Origin: Clostridium sp. CMCC3677
GTDB lineage: Bacteria; Bacillota; Clostridia; Clostridiales; Clostridiaceae
DNA: 64,000 bases
Direction of reading: 5' to 3'
Assembly (NCBI RefSeq): GCF_023845585.1
Contig: NZ_JAMQHS010000001.1
Span: forward strand, 310,001-374,000
The translations under genes and the position numbers were made by a program. Of this stretch, positions 28,341 to 38,423 are shown one piece after another (position 1 is the stretch's first letter; every line of letters starts with the position of its first letter). The notes below the pieces were generated by a model. It saw only the letters and a list, made by a program, of their open reading frames with translations, ran no database searches and was not told the origin of the DNA.

Positions 28341-29108
28341 ATGTTTGTTAAAGCTTTATTAATTGCTATTTGGGCAGGTATTGCAGGTATAGATTTATAT
28401 GATGGATTACTTCATATACACAGGCCAATAGTAACAGGACTTGTAGTTGGTTTAATTTTAGGCGATGTAAAAACAGGGCTTATAGTTGGAGCCGCATTAG
28501 AACTTGTATTTATGGGTATGGTTCCGCTTGCAGGAGCACAACCTCCTAATGTAGTTATTGGAGGTATTATTGGAACAAGTATAGCTATTTTAGGTAAATT
28601 AGAACCACAAGCAGCTGTTGGAGTAGCAATACCATTTGCTGTAGCTGTACAAGCTGCTATAACATTTATTTTCACATTATTTTCATTCTTTATGCATAAG
28701 GCAGATACTTATGCAGAAAATGCAGATACAAAAGGTATAGATAGAATTAATTATATGGGAATGCTTTGCTTATTTGTATTCTACTTTGTAATTGCATTTT
28801 TACCAATATTCTTTGGTGCAGACAAAGCAGCAGAGATTGTAAGAGCAGTACCTGAATGGTTTATTGATGGATTAAAAGTAGCAGGTGGAGTAATGCCAGC
28901 AATCGGATTTGCAATGTTATTAAAAATCATGTTAAAGAAAGAATATATGGCATTTCTTATTATTGGTTTCTTATTTGTAACATACGGTCATATTTCAATT
29001 TTAGGATTAGCTTTAGTTGGCTTAAGTATAGCATTATATGATTATTATTCAGCTAGTAATAAGAAAGTAGTAAAAGTTGCAGAGGAGGAATATGAAGATG
29101 GAATCTAA
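28341..29108 (+). CDS. PTS mannose-family EIIC permease
   Basis: 255 residues; ATG with GAAGGAGGAAC upstream. Membrane protein with many Gly/Ala-rich segments and the family sequence GLVVGLILGDVKTGLIVGAA near 34-53, followed by ELVFMGMVPLAGAQPPN. Forms the translocation channel with EIID. Its last codons overlap the EIID start by 17 bp. Confidence 0.9.
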   Translation: MFVKALLIAIWAGIAGIDLYDGLLHIHRPIVTGLVVGLILGDVKTGLIVGAALELVFMGMVPLAGAQPPNVVIGGIIGTSIAILGKLEPQAAVGVAIPFAVAVQAAITFIFTLFSFFMHKADTYAENADTKGIDRINYMGMLCLFVFYFVIAFLPIFFGADKAAEIVRAVPEWFIDGLKVAGGVMPAIGFAMLLKIMLKKEYMAFLIIGFLFVTYGHISILGLALVGLSIALYDYYSASNKKVVKVAEEEYEDGI

Positions 29109-29946
29109 TGTAGCATATAAAGAACCTACCCCTAAAAAGGTAATTACTAATAAAGATTTAAATCATATGGTTTGGCGTTCACTTTTTTTACAAGCATCTT
29201 TTAACTATGAAAGAATGCAAGGTTGTGGATGGCTTTATGGATTAATACCAGGATTAAAGAAAATTCATACAAATAAAGAAGACCTTTCCCAAGCAATGAA
29301 AGATCATATGGAATTTTTTAATACTCATCCATTCTTAGTAACTTTCATTATGGGATTAGTACTAGCAATGGAAGAAAATAAAGAAGACAGAAGTACAATA
29401 AGAGCAATAAAGGTTGCAACCATGGGACCTTTAGGTGGTATTGGAGATGCATTATTTTGGTTAACAGCATTACCAATTTGCGTTGGTATAGGTGCATCAA
29501 TGGCTATGGAGGGAAATGTAGCAGGACCTATAGTTTTCCTAGTAATGTTTAATGCACTACATTTCTTTTTAAGGTTCTTTTTAATGAAATATGGATATAA
29601 GACAGGAGTTAAGGCACTTTCTTCATTAAAAGAACAAACAAAGAAAATATCTCATGCAGCATCAATATTAGGTTTAACAGTTGTTGGTGGATTAATAGCA
29701 TCAATGGTTAATTTAAAGACAACAATGGTAATTTCAGCAGGATCTGCTAGTGGTGATTCAGCAATAAAATTACAAGAAGGCGTTTTAGATCAAGTAATGC
29801 CTAATATGTTAGCTTTAGGATATACATTTTTAATGTATAAGTTATTAAAGAAGGGATATTCACCAATTAAATTAATAACAATTACAATTTGTTTAGGTTT
29901 AATTGCAAAATTTATAGAACACATTACAAAGTTCCCAATATTATAA
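29092..29946 (+). CDS. PTS mannose-family EIID
   Basis: 284 residues from ATG 29092, with GAGGAGGAAT upstream inside the EIIC gene; an in-frame ATG at 29077 has no site. EIID signatures: RSLFLQASFNYERMQGCGW near 25, HPFLVTFIMGLVLAMEE near 82, MGPLGGIGDALFWLT near 116. C-terminal membrane segments. Partner of EIIC in sugar uptake. Confidence 0.92.
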   Translation: MKMESNVAYKEPTPKKVITNKDLNHMVWRSLFLQASFNYERMQGCGWLYGLIPGLKKIHTNKEDLSQAMKDHMEFFNTHPFLVTFIMGLVLAMEENKEDRSTIRAIKVATMGPLGGIGDALFWLTALPICVGIGASMAMEGNVAGPIVFLVMFNALHFFLRFFLMKYGYKTGVKALSSLKEQTKKISHAASILGLTVVGGLIASMVNLKTTMVISAGSASGDSAIKLQEGVLDQVMPNMLALGYTFLMYKLLKKGYSPIKLITITICLGLIAKFIEHITKFPIL

Positions 29947-29960
29947 TAGATAAATTTCTG

Positions 29961-29994
29961 AATTTTGGATGGAGTATTAGCTCTGTCCAAAATT
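29961..29994 (+). terminator. Hairpin after PTS IID
   Basis: AATTTTGGA pairs with TCCAAAATT and an inner GAG with CTC. No T-run follows, so it may be a partial terminator or an mRNA-stabilising stem ahead of the regulator gene. Confidence 0.5.
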
Positions 29995-30148
29995 TAGAAG
30001 TTATTAAGTTAGATATAGAAAATATCTATAAAAGTATTATGAATAAAGGGATAACAATCATTAAAGAGTACTAAAATCAGTTTCTATAATTAATAAGAGT
30101 ATGTTATAATTAGAAAAAATTAGGTTAAATTGAAAGAGGTATATTCAC

Positions 30149-30874
30149 ATGAATAAAATTGATAAAAGTTCTAAAATTCCATTATATGCACAATTAATGG
30201 ATATTCTTATTAATCAAATAGAAAATTATATGGAAGAAAATGATCAATTAGATTCAGAAAGAGAAATTTGTGATAAATATGGTGTCAGTAGAACAACTGT
30301 AAGACAGGCATTAGATGAATTAGAAAAGCAAAAATATATATATAAAGTTCACGGAAAAGGGAATTTCATATCATCAAGAAGAGTGGAACAGGACTTGATA
30401 AAAGTTTATTCATTTACTGATGAAATGAGAAAACTTGGGAAAAAACCAATTTCAAAATTGTTAAACTTTGAAATTGCAGAACCTGATAGTAAAATATTAA
30501 GAAAATTAAAGTTAAAAGAAAATGAGCTTGTATATAAAATAACAAGAATAAGAATAGCTGACGATATTCCAATGATATATGAAGTAACATATTTACCATA
30601 TGATAAGTTTAATGGTATGACTAAAAAAGATTTAGAGGAGAATCCTCTGTATGAAATTTTTAAGAATGATTTTAAAGTTCATATAACATCGGCTGAAGAA
30701 GTGCTTGAAAGTGTTTCAATAAATAAATTGGAAAGTATTTATTTAGATGTATCACAAGGAGAACCAGGGTTAAAAATTGAAAGAACAACATATGAAAATA
30801 AGCAAGTTATTGAATATACAGTAAGTATTGCAAGAGGGGATAAATTTAAATATAGAGTATGTTTAAAAAATTAG
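30149..30874 (+). CDS. GntR-family (HutC/UTRA) transcriptional regulator
   Basis: 241 residues; ATG with GAAAGAGG upstream. N-terminal winged helix (PLYAQLMDILINQIE, then CDKYGVSRTTVRQALDELE near 46-64) and a C-terminal UTRA effector domain of about 150 residues. Such regulators bind palindromes and release them with phosphosugars. It is embedded in the sugar cluster, and two GGTAATTACC-like sites lie before the PTS operon and agaS, so it is probably the local repressor. Confidence 0.88.
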   Translation: MNKIDKSSKIPLYAQLMDILINQIENYMEENDQLDSEREICDKYGVSRTTVRQALDELEKQKYIYKVHGKGNFISSRRVEQDLIKVYSFTDEMRKLGKKPISKLLNFEIAEPDSKILRKLKLKENELVYKITRIRIADDIPMIYEVTYLPYDKFNGMTKKDLEENPLYEIFKNDFKVHITSAEEVLESVSINKLESIYLDVSQGEPGLKIERTTYENKQVIEYTVSIARGDKFKYRVCLKN

Positions 30875-30891
30875 TAAAAATTTATATGCAC

Positions 30892-30902
30892 TGGTAATTA
30901 CA
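30892..30902. promoter_or_regulatory. Second GGTAATTAC operator-like site before agaS
   Basis: TGGTAATTACA differs from the 27753 palindrome only at the last base. It lies 25 bp upstream of the agaS ATG. Confidence 0.55.
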
Positions 30903-30926
30903 ATATAGCCAGTATGGGAGGGTATT

Positions 30927-32090
30927 ATGATTTTTGGAAAAACTGTTGAAGAGTTAGAAAAATTAAAAGCAATAAACACATCAAAAGAAATAATGCAACA
31001 ACCTGATTTATGGAAAGAGACATATAAGATAATTTATGATAAAAGAGATGAAATTAAATCATTTTTAAAGAAAAATATATCAAAGAATACAAGAATAATA
31101 TTAACAGGTGCTGGAACTTCTGATTATGTAGGACAAACAGCTTTATTAGAACTTAGAAGTAAAATAAATGCACGAATTGAAGCTATAGCTACTACTGATT
31201 TAGTATCAAATCCTAAGGAATATATGGAAAAAGATACTCAAACTATTTTAATATCCTATGCAAGATCAGGAAATTCACCAGAAAGCGTTGGTGCATATGA
31301 TTTATTTGAAAAAGATATCACCAACATATCACAAGTGGTAATTACCTGTAATGAAGGCGGTGAATTAGCAAAGAAGGCTATTACAAATAATAATAATTTA
31401 GTATTGTTTATGCCAACAGAATCAAATGATAAAGGATTTGCTATGACAAGTTCTTTTAGCTGTATGCTTCTAGCAACAATATTAATGTTTGATATAGATA
31501 ATATAGAAAATAATAAAACTTTTGTAGATTTAGTGTCAGAACAAGGAGAAGATATTCTCGAAAATAATTGGAATGATGTTTGTGATTTAGTTAATTATGA
31601 ATGTAATAGAGTTGTTTATTTAGGCTCAGGAATACTAAAAGCTTTGTCTCAGGAAATGGCATTAAAAGGATTAGAACTTACAAGTGGAAAGATAGTAACA
31701 ATATTTGAGTCTGTTATGGGCTTTAGGCATGGTCCTAAGTCAATAATTAATGATAAGACTTTAATTATTATTATGAATTCTACAGATAAATATACTAATC
31801 TTTATGATTTAGATTTAATAAATGAGATATATAATGATTCGGGAAATCATAAACTTGCAGTAATAAGCTATGAAAATAATGAAAAATTAAAAGCTATATG
31901 TGATAAATGCATTGAAATAAATGGAGCAAGTGTACCAGAAATTTATACAGTATTTAATTATATTTTATTTGGACAAATGTTTGGGTTATTTAACTCAATA
32001 AAACTAAAAATATCTCCAGACAATCCAAGACCAGATGGGACTGTTAATAGGGTTGTTAAAGGGGTACACATTCATAAAGAAAACTTTTAG
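30927..32090 (+). CDS. agaS: AgaS-type SIS-domain galactosamine-6-P deaminase/isomerase
   Basis: 387 residues; ATG with TGGGAGGG upstream. Two SIS domains: the first with GAGTSDYVGQTA near 53 and SYARSGNSPESVGA near 107, the second with GSGILKALSQEMALKGLEL near 233. C-terminal PRPDGTVNRVVKGV. Family members convert galactosamine-6-P to tagatose-6-P plus ammonia. The neighbouring PTS, kinase and aldolase complete that route. An exact GGTAATTACC also occurs inside the gene at 31337-31346. Confidence 0.88.
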   Translation: MIFGKTVEELEKLKAINTSKEIMQQPDLWKETYKIIYDKRDEIKSFLKKNISKNTRIILTGAGTSDYVGQTALLELRSKINARIEAIATTDLVSNPKEYMEKDTQTILISYARSGNSPESVGAYDLFEKDITNISQVVITCNEGGELAKKAITNNNNLVLFMPTESNDKGFAMTSSFSCMLLATILMFDIDNIENNKTFVDLVSEQGEDILENNWNDVCDLVNYECNRVVYLGSGILKALSQEMALKGLELTSGKIVTIFESVMGFRHGPKSIINDKTLIIIMNSTDKYTNLYDLDLINEIYNDSGNHKLAVISYENNEKLKAICDKCIEINGASVPEIYTVFNYILFGQMFGLFNSIKLKISPDNPRPDGTVNRVVKGVHIHKENF

Positions 32091-32103
32091 TTTTTAAGAT
32101 TTT

Positions 32104-32214
32104 AATTTATATAATTTTTGCATATATTTTAAGTGAATGTTGAGATTATAGATAAAGCAAATTCCAATGCCAGTTCGCTCTATACTATATATCAACATTG
32201 TTTTTAAACAGAGA
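32104..32214. repeat. Dispersed palindromic element, shortened copy D
   Basis: About 110 bp: ATTTTAAGTGAATGTTGA at the left, AAGCAAATTCCAATGCCAGT and GCTCTATACTATATATCAAC at the right, then TTTAAACAGAG. The central part present in long copies is missing. Sits between agaS and the PTS IIA gene. Confidence 0.65.
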
Positions 32215-32264
32215 CTGATTTTAAATATATAAATTAGATAAATATGATAATGAGGAGGGTAACA

Positions 32265-32696
32265 ATGATAGGGTTGGTTATTGTTGGACATGGATTTTTT
32301 CCAGAAGGAATACTTAGCTCAGTAAAATTAATTGCTGGAGAACAACAAGAAGTTATAGGCGTGAATTTTGAATGTGGACAAGGATCAGAAATTTTAAAGA
32401 GAAATATTGAAAATGCAATTGATAATCTTAATACAGATGAAGTATTAATTTTGGCAGATTTAGCAGGGGGTTCTCCTTTTAATGTATCTGTTATTATTAG
32501 TGAAAAAAGAAAAGATAAGAATATTAAAGTTATCTCTGGTATGAATTTACCTATGGTTTTGGAGGCATCTTTATCAAGAAATAATTATACTATGGACGAA
32601 TTAGTTGAATCGGTGAAAAATGCTGCTACTATAGGAATTAAAGAGTATAAGAAAAATAAAATTAAAGAAACAGTGGAAAATGATAATGGAATATAA
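32265..32696 (+). CDS. PTS mannose-family EIIA
   Basis: 143 residues from ATG 32265, with GAGGAGGG upstream; an in-frame ATG at 32244 lies before that site. Phosphorylated His9 in IVGHGFF, then LADLAGGSPFN near 71 and GMNLPMVLEA. Accepts phosphate from HPr and passes it to EIIB. Separated from its IIB-IIC-IID partners by the regulator, agaS and a repeat, but still co-directional. Confidence 0.9.
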   Translation: MIGLVIVGHGFFPEGILSSVKLIAGEQQEVIGVNFECGQGSEILKRNIENAIDNLNTDEVLILADLAGGSPFNVSVIISEKRKDKNIKVISGMNLPMVLEASLSRNNYTMDELVESVKNAATIGIKEYKKNKIKETVENDNGI

Positions 32697-32716
32697 TTGC
32701 TAAAAAGTTAAATTAA

Positions 32717-33598
<882 letters not shown>

Positions 33599-33605
33599 GG
33601 TGTAT

Positions 33606-33820
33606 GCTATGTTTTAAGTGAAATGTTGATATATACATAAACAAAGATGGACAGAGTAATTTAACTTAGGAATACTAAAATGAGTATAGTCCCATTTCAG
33701 CTTGTTCCAAATATAAAATTAGGACAAGCAATAAATGTGACAATACTCATTAAGAATTCTCAAAGTCAAATTATAATGCCACTTTGCCTATTGTATATAT
33801 CAATTTATATTTTAAAATAG
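33606..33820. repeat. Dispersed palindromic element, copy E
   Basis: Left GCTATGTTTTAAGTG and TGTTGATATATACATAA; right arm GCCACTTTGCCTATTGTATATATCA and ATTTTAAAATAG. Inner arms include ACTAAAATGAGTATAGTCCC and GTGACAATACTCATTAAG. Adjoins copy F directly; the two may be nested. Confidence 0.75.
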
Positions 33821-34004
33821 TGTTTATATTATAGCATAAAGCTCATGGACAGAGCTTAAATAGGAAACTCGACTCATATATATTCGCTGAGTAAGTTCGA
33901 TAAACAAAATATAAAATTTTGACTCTCACTTAAGAGTTCTAAAAAGCAAATTCCAATGCCAGTTCGCTATTATACTATAATATAAACAGTTAATTAAAAC
34001 ATAG
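33821..34004. repeat. Dispersed palindromic element, copy F (second variant)
   Basis: TGTTTATATTATAGCATAAAGC on the left is inverted as GCTATTATACTATAATATAAACA on the right. Then TTAAAACATAG, which matches the left end of copy E. Inner GGAAACTCGACTC and TTCGCTGAGTAAG are shared with copy B. Confidence 0.75.
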
Positions 34005-34042
34005 TTTGATAATTTTATTATATAGAAAGGTAAGCTTGTAAT

Positions 34043-34969
34043 ATGATATTAGTTATAAATCTTAATGCTTCTATAGATAAAAGATATGAGATAGCAGATA
34101 TACAAAAGGGAAAGGTAATGAGGGCTAGGCATGTAGAGAATACTCCAGGTGGAAAGGGATTACATGTAGCTAATATAGTTAATATATTAAATGAAGAGTG
34201 TGTTGCGACAGGTTTTCTTGGAGGAAAGAGTGGAGAATTTATTGAAGAGAAGCTTAAGTATTATGGAATAAAGAATGATTTTGTAAAGATAAGTGGTGAA
34301 ACAAGAGAGTGCTTGGCATTTATTACAGATGATTTTATTCAAACAGAAATACTTGAACCTGGACCAGAGATTACAATTGAAGAAAAAAATAATTTTATAA
34401 ATAAGTATAATAAATTAATAGAAAAAGCAAATATAATTGTAGCATCAGGTAGTCTTCCCCAAAATGTACCAAAAAAATTTTATAGAGAGCTAATAGAATA
34501 TGCTAATAAAAAAGGAAAAAAATTTTTATTAGATGCTAGTGGTGAACCCCTAAAAGAAGGTGTAGAAGCAAAACCTTATTTTGTTAAACCTAATAAAGAT
34601 GAGATAGAAGATTTAACTGGTAGAAAGATTTTGTCTGAAGAAGATGCTATAAAAGAAATAAGGATTTTGAGTGAAAAAGGAATAAATTTTATTACAATTT
34701 CATTGGGAGCAGAAGGATCAATTGTTAGATTTGAAGATAAAATTTATAAAATAAATATTCCTAAAGTAGAAGTTATAAATCCTGTAGGTTCAGGAGATGC
34801 ATATGTTGGTGGCATAGCAGTAGCACTTGAAAGAGGCTATGATATTATAGATACTTTAAAATTAGCATCAGCTTGTGGAACTGCAAATGCAATGGAAAAG
34901 GAAACAGGGTTTGTAAATAAGGATGTAGTAGAGAAATTATTTAATAAAATTATTGTTAAAGAATTATAG
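34043..34969 (+). CDS. Tagatose-6-phosphate kinase / 1-phosphofructokinase (PfkB family)
   Basis: 308 residues; ATG with GAAAGGTAAGC upstream. Starts ILVINLNASIDKRYEI, the LacC/FruK signature. Contains TPGGKGLHVANI near 33-44 and the C-terminal catalytic NPVGSGDAYVGG near 246-257 with its base Asp. In this cluster the likely job is phosphorylation of tagatose-6-P to the bisphosphate between AgaS and the aldolase. 1-phosphofructokinase activity cannot be excluded. Confidence 0.88.
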   Translation: MILVINLNASIDKRYEIADIQKGKVMRARHVENTPGGKGLHVANIVNILNEECVATGFLGGKSGEFIEEKLKYYGIKNDFVKISGETRECLAFITDDFIQTEILEPGPEITIEEKNNFINKYNKLIEKANIIVASGSLPQNVPKKFYRELIEYANKKGKKFLLDASGEPLKEGVEAKPYFVKPNKDEIEDLTGRKILSEEDAIKEIRILSEKGINFITISLGAEGSIVRFEDKIYKINIPKVEVINPVGSGDAYVGGIAVALERGYDIIDTLKLASACGTANAMEKETGFVNKDVVEKLFNKIIVKEL

Positions 34970-35066
34970 TGTAATGTCAAAATATTTTTTACTATACAAA
35001 ATGGATTGAATTGCTTTTGCACTTAAATAAAAGAGTTTCTGAGTAATTCAAAATAGTTTAATTATA

Positions 35067-35283
35067 GGCTATGTTTTAGTAGAGTGTTGATATATACATA
35101 AGCAAAGTGGACTGAGTAATTGAACTTAGGAATTCTAAAATGAGTATAGTCCCATTTTAGCTTGCTCCCAATATAAAATTGAGACAAGCAGTAAATAGGA
35201 CAATACTCATTAAGAATTCTCAAAGTCCAATTACAATGCCACCTTACATATTGCATATATCAACACGCATTTAAAACAGAGCC
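35067..35283. mobile_element. MITE-like palindromic element, copy G, with 8-bp target duplication
   Basis: Best-preserved long copy (217 bp). Ends GGCTATGTTTTA and TAAAACAGAGCC; subterminal TGTTGATATAT and ATATATCAACA are inverted; the inside forms an imperfect long hairpin around GCTTGCTCC / GAGACAAGC. It is flanked on both sides by TAATTATA (35059-35066 and 35284-35291), a perfect 8-bp direct repeat expected from transposition. No ORF of its own. Confidence 0.85.
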
Positions 35284-35300
35284 TAATTATATAATGAACG

Positions 35301-35328
35301 TGTGAATTCTTCGGAATTCACATTTTTT
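35301..35328 (+). terminator. UUCG-loop terminator after the sugar cluster
   Basis: TGTGAATTC, loop TTCG, GAATTCACA, then six T. A very stable tetraloop hairpin. Confidence 0.9.
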
Positions 35329-35417
35329 AATATATAAGAAATTTTTATTATATTATAGTTAGTATATAATATAATTATAATGATTAGAAATACTAATATA
35401 TTCGATAGGAGGACAAT

Positions 35418-36395
35418 ATGTATCCAATTAAATTTAAAAATTTATACTATGATAGAATATGGGGCGGAAATGCTCTAAAAAAATTTAGAAACAATATTCC
35501 AAATGGAGTGATAGGGGAAAGCTGGGATGTTGCATGTCATCCAAATGGAGTAGGTGAAGTAGAAAATGGAAACTTAAAAGGTAAAAAATTTGATGAGATA
35601 ATTAATGAATTTAAAGAAAAACTTATTGGCGAAAAAATTGATATAGAGAAATTCCCTTTATTAATTAAATTAATTACATCTGGAGATAAACTATCAGTTC
35701 AAGTTCATCCAAATGATGAATATGCAAATAGGGTAGAAAATGAATTTGGTAAAACTGAAGCATGGTATGTTATTGATGCTGAAGAAAATGCAAGCTTAAT
35801 AGTTGGCACAAAGGATTGCGATAAAGAAATATTTAAAAAAGCTATTAAAGGCGGAAATTTAGATAAATATTTAAATAAAATACCTGTAAAAAAAGGTGAC
35901 TTTTTTTATGTACAAAGTGGATTGGTTCATGCTATATGTGAAGGTGTTTTAATAGCAGAAATTCAACAAAGTAGTGATATTACATATAGAGTTTATGATT
36001 ATAATAGAGGCAGAGAAATACATGTAGAGAAAGCTCTAGACGTTATTGATTTTTCTTTAGAAGGAAAGAACTCAAAAGGAATTTTAATAGAAAAAGAAAA
36101 TTATAAAAAAACTTATCTTTGCTTAAGTGATTATTTCACAATTCAAAAATATGAAATAAATAATTATGTAAAAGAGGAAAGTGATATAAATAGATTTTAC
36201 TTATTTACATGCGTAGATGGCTGTGGAACTATAAAATATAAAAATGGTGAAGAAAAGATAGCTATGGGAGATAGTATATTCATACCTGCAACTATGGGAG
36301 AATATGAATTAATGGGAAACTTCACATTATTAAAGAGCTATGTACCAGATGTAGAAAAAGAACAAAATGAAATTTTAAGCGTAATAAAAAGATAA
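35418..36395 (+). CDS. manA: Mannose-6-phosphate isomerase, class I
   Basis: 325 residues; ATG with TAGGAGGAC upstream. Zinc-site sequences VQVHPNDEYA near 94-103, KTEAWYVI near 112 and the His in GLVHAICEG near 173. Short bacterial type as in Bacillus. Interconverts mannose-6-P and fructose-6-P. It follows the sugar cluster but is cut off from it by the UUCG terminator, so it is probably transcribed separately. Confidence 0.93.
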   Translation: MYPIKFKNLYYDRIWGGNALKKFRNNIPNGVIGESWDVACHPNGVGEVENGNLKGKKFDEIINEFKEKLIGEKIDIEKFPLLIKLITSGDKLSVQVHPNDEYANRVENEFGKTEAWYVIDAEENASLIVGTKDCDKEIFKKAIKGGNLDKYLNKIPVKKGDFFYVQSGLVHAICEGVLIAEIQQSSDITYRVYDYNRGREIHVEKALDVIDFSLEGKNSKGILIEKENYKKTYLCLSDYFTIQKYEINNYVKEESDINRFYLFTCVDGCGTIKYKNGEEKIAMGDSIFIPATMGEYELMGNFTLLKSYVPDVEKEQNEILSVIKR

Positions 36396-36656
36396 GGCTG
36401 TGTTTTAGTAAGGTTTTGATATATACATAAGTAAAATGGACTAAGTAATTAAACTTAGGAATGCTAAAATGAGTATAATCCCATTTTAGCTTGCTCCAAT
36501 ATGAAATTGAGACAATCAGTAAATAAAAGTCCAAGCTGGTGACTGTCACCAGCTTGGACTTATTTTGCTCCTCCAATTTACTCACAACTATTAAATGTCG
36601 AGTTTCCCTTTTTACATTAAGTACACTTTGCTTATTCATATATCAACACTTTATTA
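36396..36656. repeat. Dispersed palindromic element, chimeric copy H
   Basis: Left end GGCTGTGTTTTAG and TTTTGATATATAC; right arm GCTTATTCATATATCAACA, but the outer TAAAACAGAGCC is lost. The middle carries a separate perfect palindrome (36527-36561) and ATGTCGAGTTTCC, a segment of the copy B/F variant in inverse orientation. Fills the gap between convergent manA and the CYTH gene. Confidence 0.75.
36527..36561. repeat. Perfect 17-bp-arm palindrome inside copy H
   Basis: AAGTCCAAGCTGGTGAC, one T, then its exact reverse complement, followed by ATTTT. Far more GC-rich than its surroundings. Could act as a terminator in either direction. Confidence 0.85.
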
Positions 36657-36659
36657 TGA

Positions 36660-37220
36660 TTAAATTCCTTTGGGGGAATTTGGTGTAAAGCCTCTTTCTG
36701 CTAAAATATCGTAAATTGTTTGAGAAGTAGTATCCTCTAGAGTATAACCTAGTAATTTAACTACTTTATCTAAATTTTCTTCAGAAGTTGTTTCTATTTC
36801 TAAATATGGAAAAGGGCAAAATTTCTTTTCATTTATATCTATTTCAACTAATGAATTAAATATTTTATAGCTTTCTCTATATTTTTTATTAGATTCTTTT
36901 AATTTTAATCCTAAAGATAAAAAAATACCTTCTGCCATTTTTTTATCATTAACTATAACTTCATTTTCTTCCATGACTTTAAAGCGTTCTTGTGAAAGCA
37001 TTTTTTTTGTTGTCATATAATAAACTACTTTATTATTTATGTTGTCAGTTACTGTTCTTATACGAGCATACCCTTTATTATTTAAAAGTTTTCCATCCTC
37101 AAAATCGTAAATATCATTAATTTGATCTTCTTTCTTTATATTTTCTGCTCCATTGTCTATAAGAATTTTTCTAATATTGTCTATATCTATATCCATAATT
37201 CTAGTTTCAATTTCTTGCAT
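36660..37220 (-). CDS. CYTH-domain protein (CyaB/thiamine-triphosphatase-like)
   Basis: 186 residues; ATG with AGGAGGAGT upstream. N-terminal E-I-E-T-R (CYTH signature ExExK-like), a basic strand YARIRTV near 56-62, Lys-rich TTKKML, and acidic EIDINEK / PYLEIET toward the C-terminus. The fold makes a triphosphate-binding tunnel. Family members are triphosphatases or class IV cyclases; the substrate is not predictable here. Convergent with manA. Confidence 0.78.
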   Translation of the reverse strand: MQEIETRIMDIDIDNIRKILIDNGAENIKKEDQINDIYDFEDGKLLNNKGYARIRTVTDNINNKVVYYMTTKKMLSQERFKVMEENEVIVNDKKMAEGIFLSLGLKLKESNKKYRESYKIFNSLVEIDINEKKFCPFPYLEIETTSEENLDKVVKLLGYTLEDTTSQTIYDILAERGFTPNSPKGI

Positions 37221-37382
37221 ATATACTCCTCCTATATTAAAATTTTAATGCAAATTAAAATTTATGTTTTAAAAATCTAGTTTTATAATTTAATGTTATA
37301 ATATAATTCTGAGTAATGCTAGTATCATAAGAATTATTTTGATATTTATGCTAATAATTAATTATATAGGGAGTAGATAATC

Positions 37383-38423
37383 ATGGAATATATAAATGAA
37401 ATTAATATAAATGAAGCAGTAATACATATATTGGATAGAAATGCATCGGAACCTGTCCTAAATGAATTTACATTGGAATTAAATGATGAGATATATAAAT
37501 ATTTATATAAGCATTTAGAAAAATGTTTTAAGGATGAAGAATTAAAATCAGGTGTATTTATTCAAGGAACTAATAGTGTTAGAGAATCTGTACAAGATTA
37601 TTTAAATGGAATAGATGATGATTTTATTACTTTATCAAAAAAATTGGCAAGACAGCTATTTGTAATTATGCAGATGGATGAAAATATAGAATCATGTGAT
37701 TTGATAATAGTATCAATAACTACAGATAAAGGTCCTATGATAGGTGTTCTTAAATTGGATTACATAAAGAATTTCACCCATGAAATTCAGTTTATAGATG
37801 AAAAAATAGGAATAGGAATAGTGCCTCAAAGTGCTGGACTTCCAGGTGGCGGTCAAAAAATACAAAAAGCGGCATTCATAAAGCCTTTTAGAGATGACGA
37901 TAGATTTAACTTAATGATATTAGATAAACAAAGAAAAAGCAAAGAAGATAATGAACTTGGAATAAACTATTTTGTTAATGATTTTTTATACGCTAAAGTT
38001 ATTACTAATGAAAGAGATATGACAAAGACATTTTTAAAAGCCACAGAGGATTGGACTAGAAAAAATATATCCAATGATGCATCAAAGGCAGAGGAAATTA
38101 GAACAACAGTTAAAAGTAAACTAAAAGAAGAAGATAGTATTAATATAGATGAATTATCACAAGAGCTTTTTAAGGAAAACTCAGAAGAAAAAGTGAATTT
38201 TTCTAGCTTTGTTAAAGGAAAGGGCTTAGATGGAGAAGTAGTAGTTGACAAGACTTGGGTAGAAAAAAAATTAAAAAGAGTTAGATTAAATATAGATAAA
38301 CAAATTGATATATATTTAAATGAGGAAGTATATCATGATGAAAGTAAATTTGAAATTCAAAGAAATGGTGATGGAACAATAAATTTAGTTGTAAAAAATG
38401 TTATGAATTATATAGAAAAGTAA
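37383..38423 (+). CDS. Nucleoid-associated protein (NdpA/YejK family)
   Basis: 346 residues; ATG with TAGGGAGTAG upstream. Resembles the 37-kDa nucleoid-associated family: N-terminal INEAVIHILDRNASEPVL, FVIMQMDENIESCDLIIV in the middle, FLKATEDWTRKN near 219. Charged, no membrane segments. Relatives associate with the nucleoid; exact role unclear. Single gene; a terminator-like hairpin follows at 38626. Confidence 0.75.
   Translation: MEYINEININEAVIHILDRNASEPVLNEFTLELNDEIYKYLYKHLEKCFKDEELKSGVFIQGTNSVRESVQDYLNGIDDDFITLSKKLARQLFVIMQMDENIESCDLIIVSITTDKGPMIGVLKLDYIKNFTHEIQFIDEKIGIGIVPQSAGLPGGGQKIQKAAFIKPFRDDDRFNLMILDKQRKSKEDNELGINYFVNDFLYAKVITNERDMTKTFLKATEDWTRKNISNDASKAEEIRTTVKSKLKEEDSINIDELSQELFKENSEEKVNFSSFVKGKGLDGEVVVDKTWVEKKLKRVRLNIDKQIDIYLNEEVYHDESKFEIQRNGDGTINLVVKNVMNYIEK

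Noticed and set aside
35062..35256. Minus-strand ORF within the palindromic element near 35.1 kb
   Set aside because: Falls inside the non-coding palindromic element; other copies do not keep the frame.
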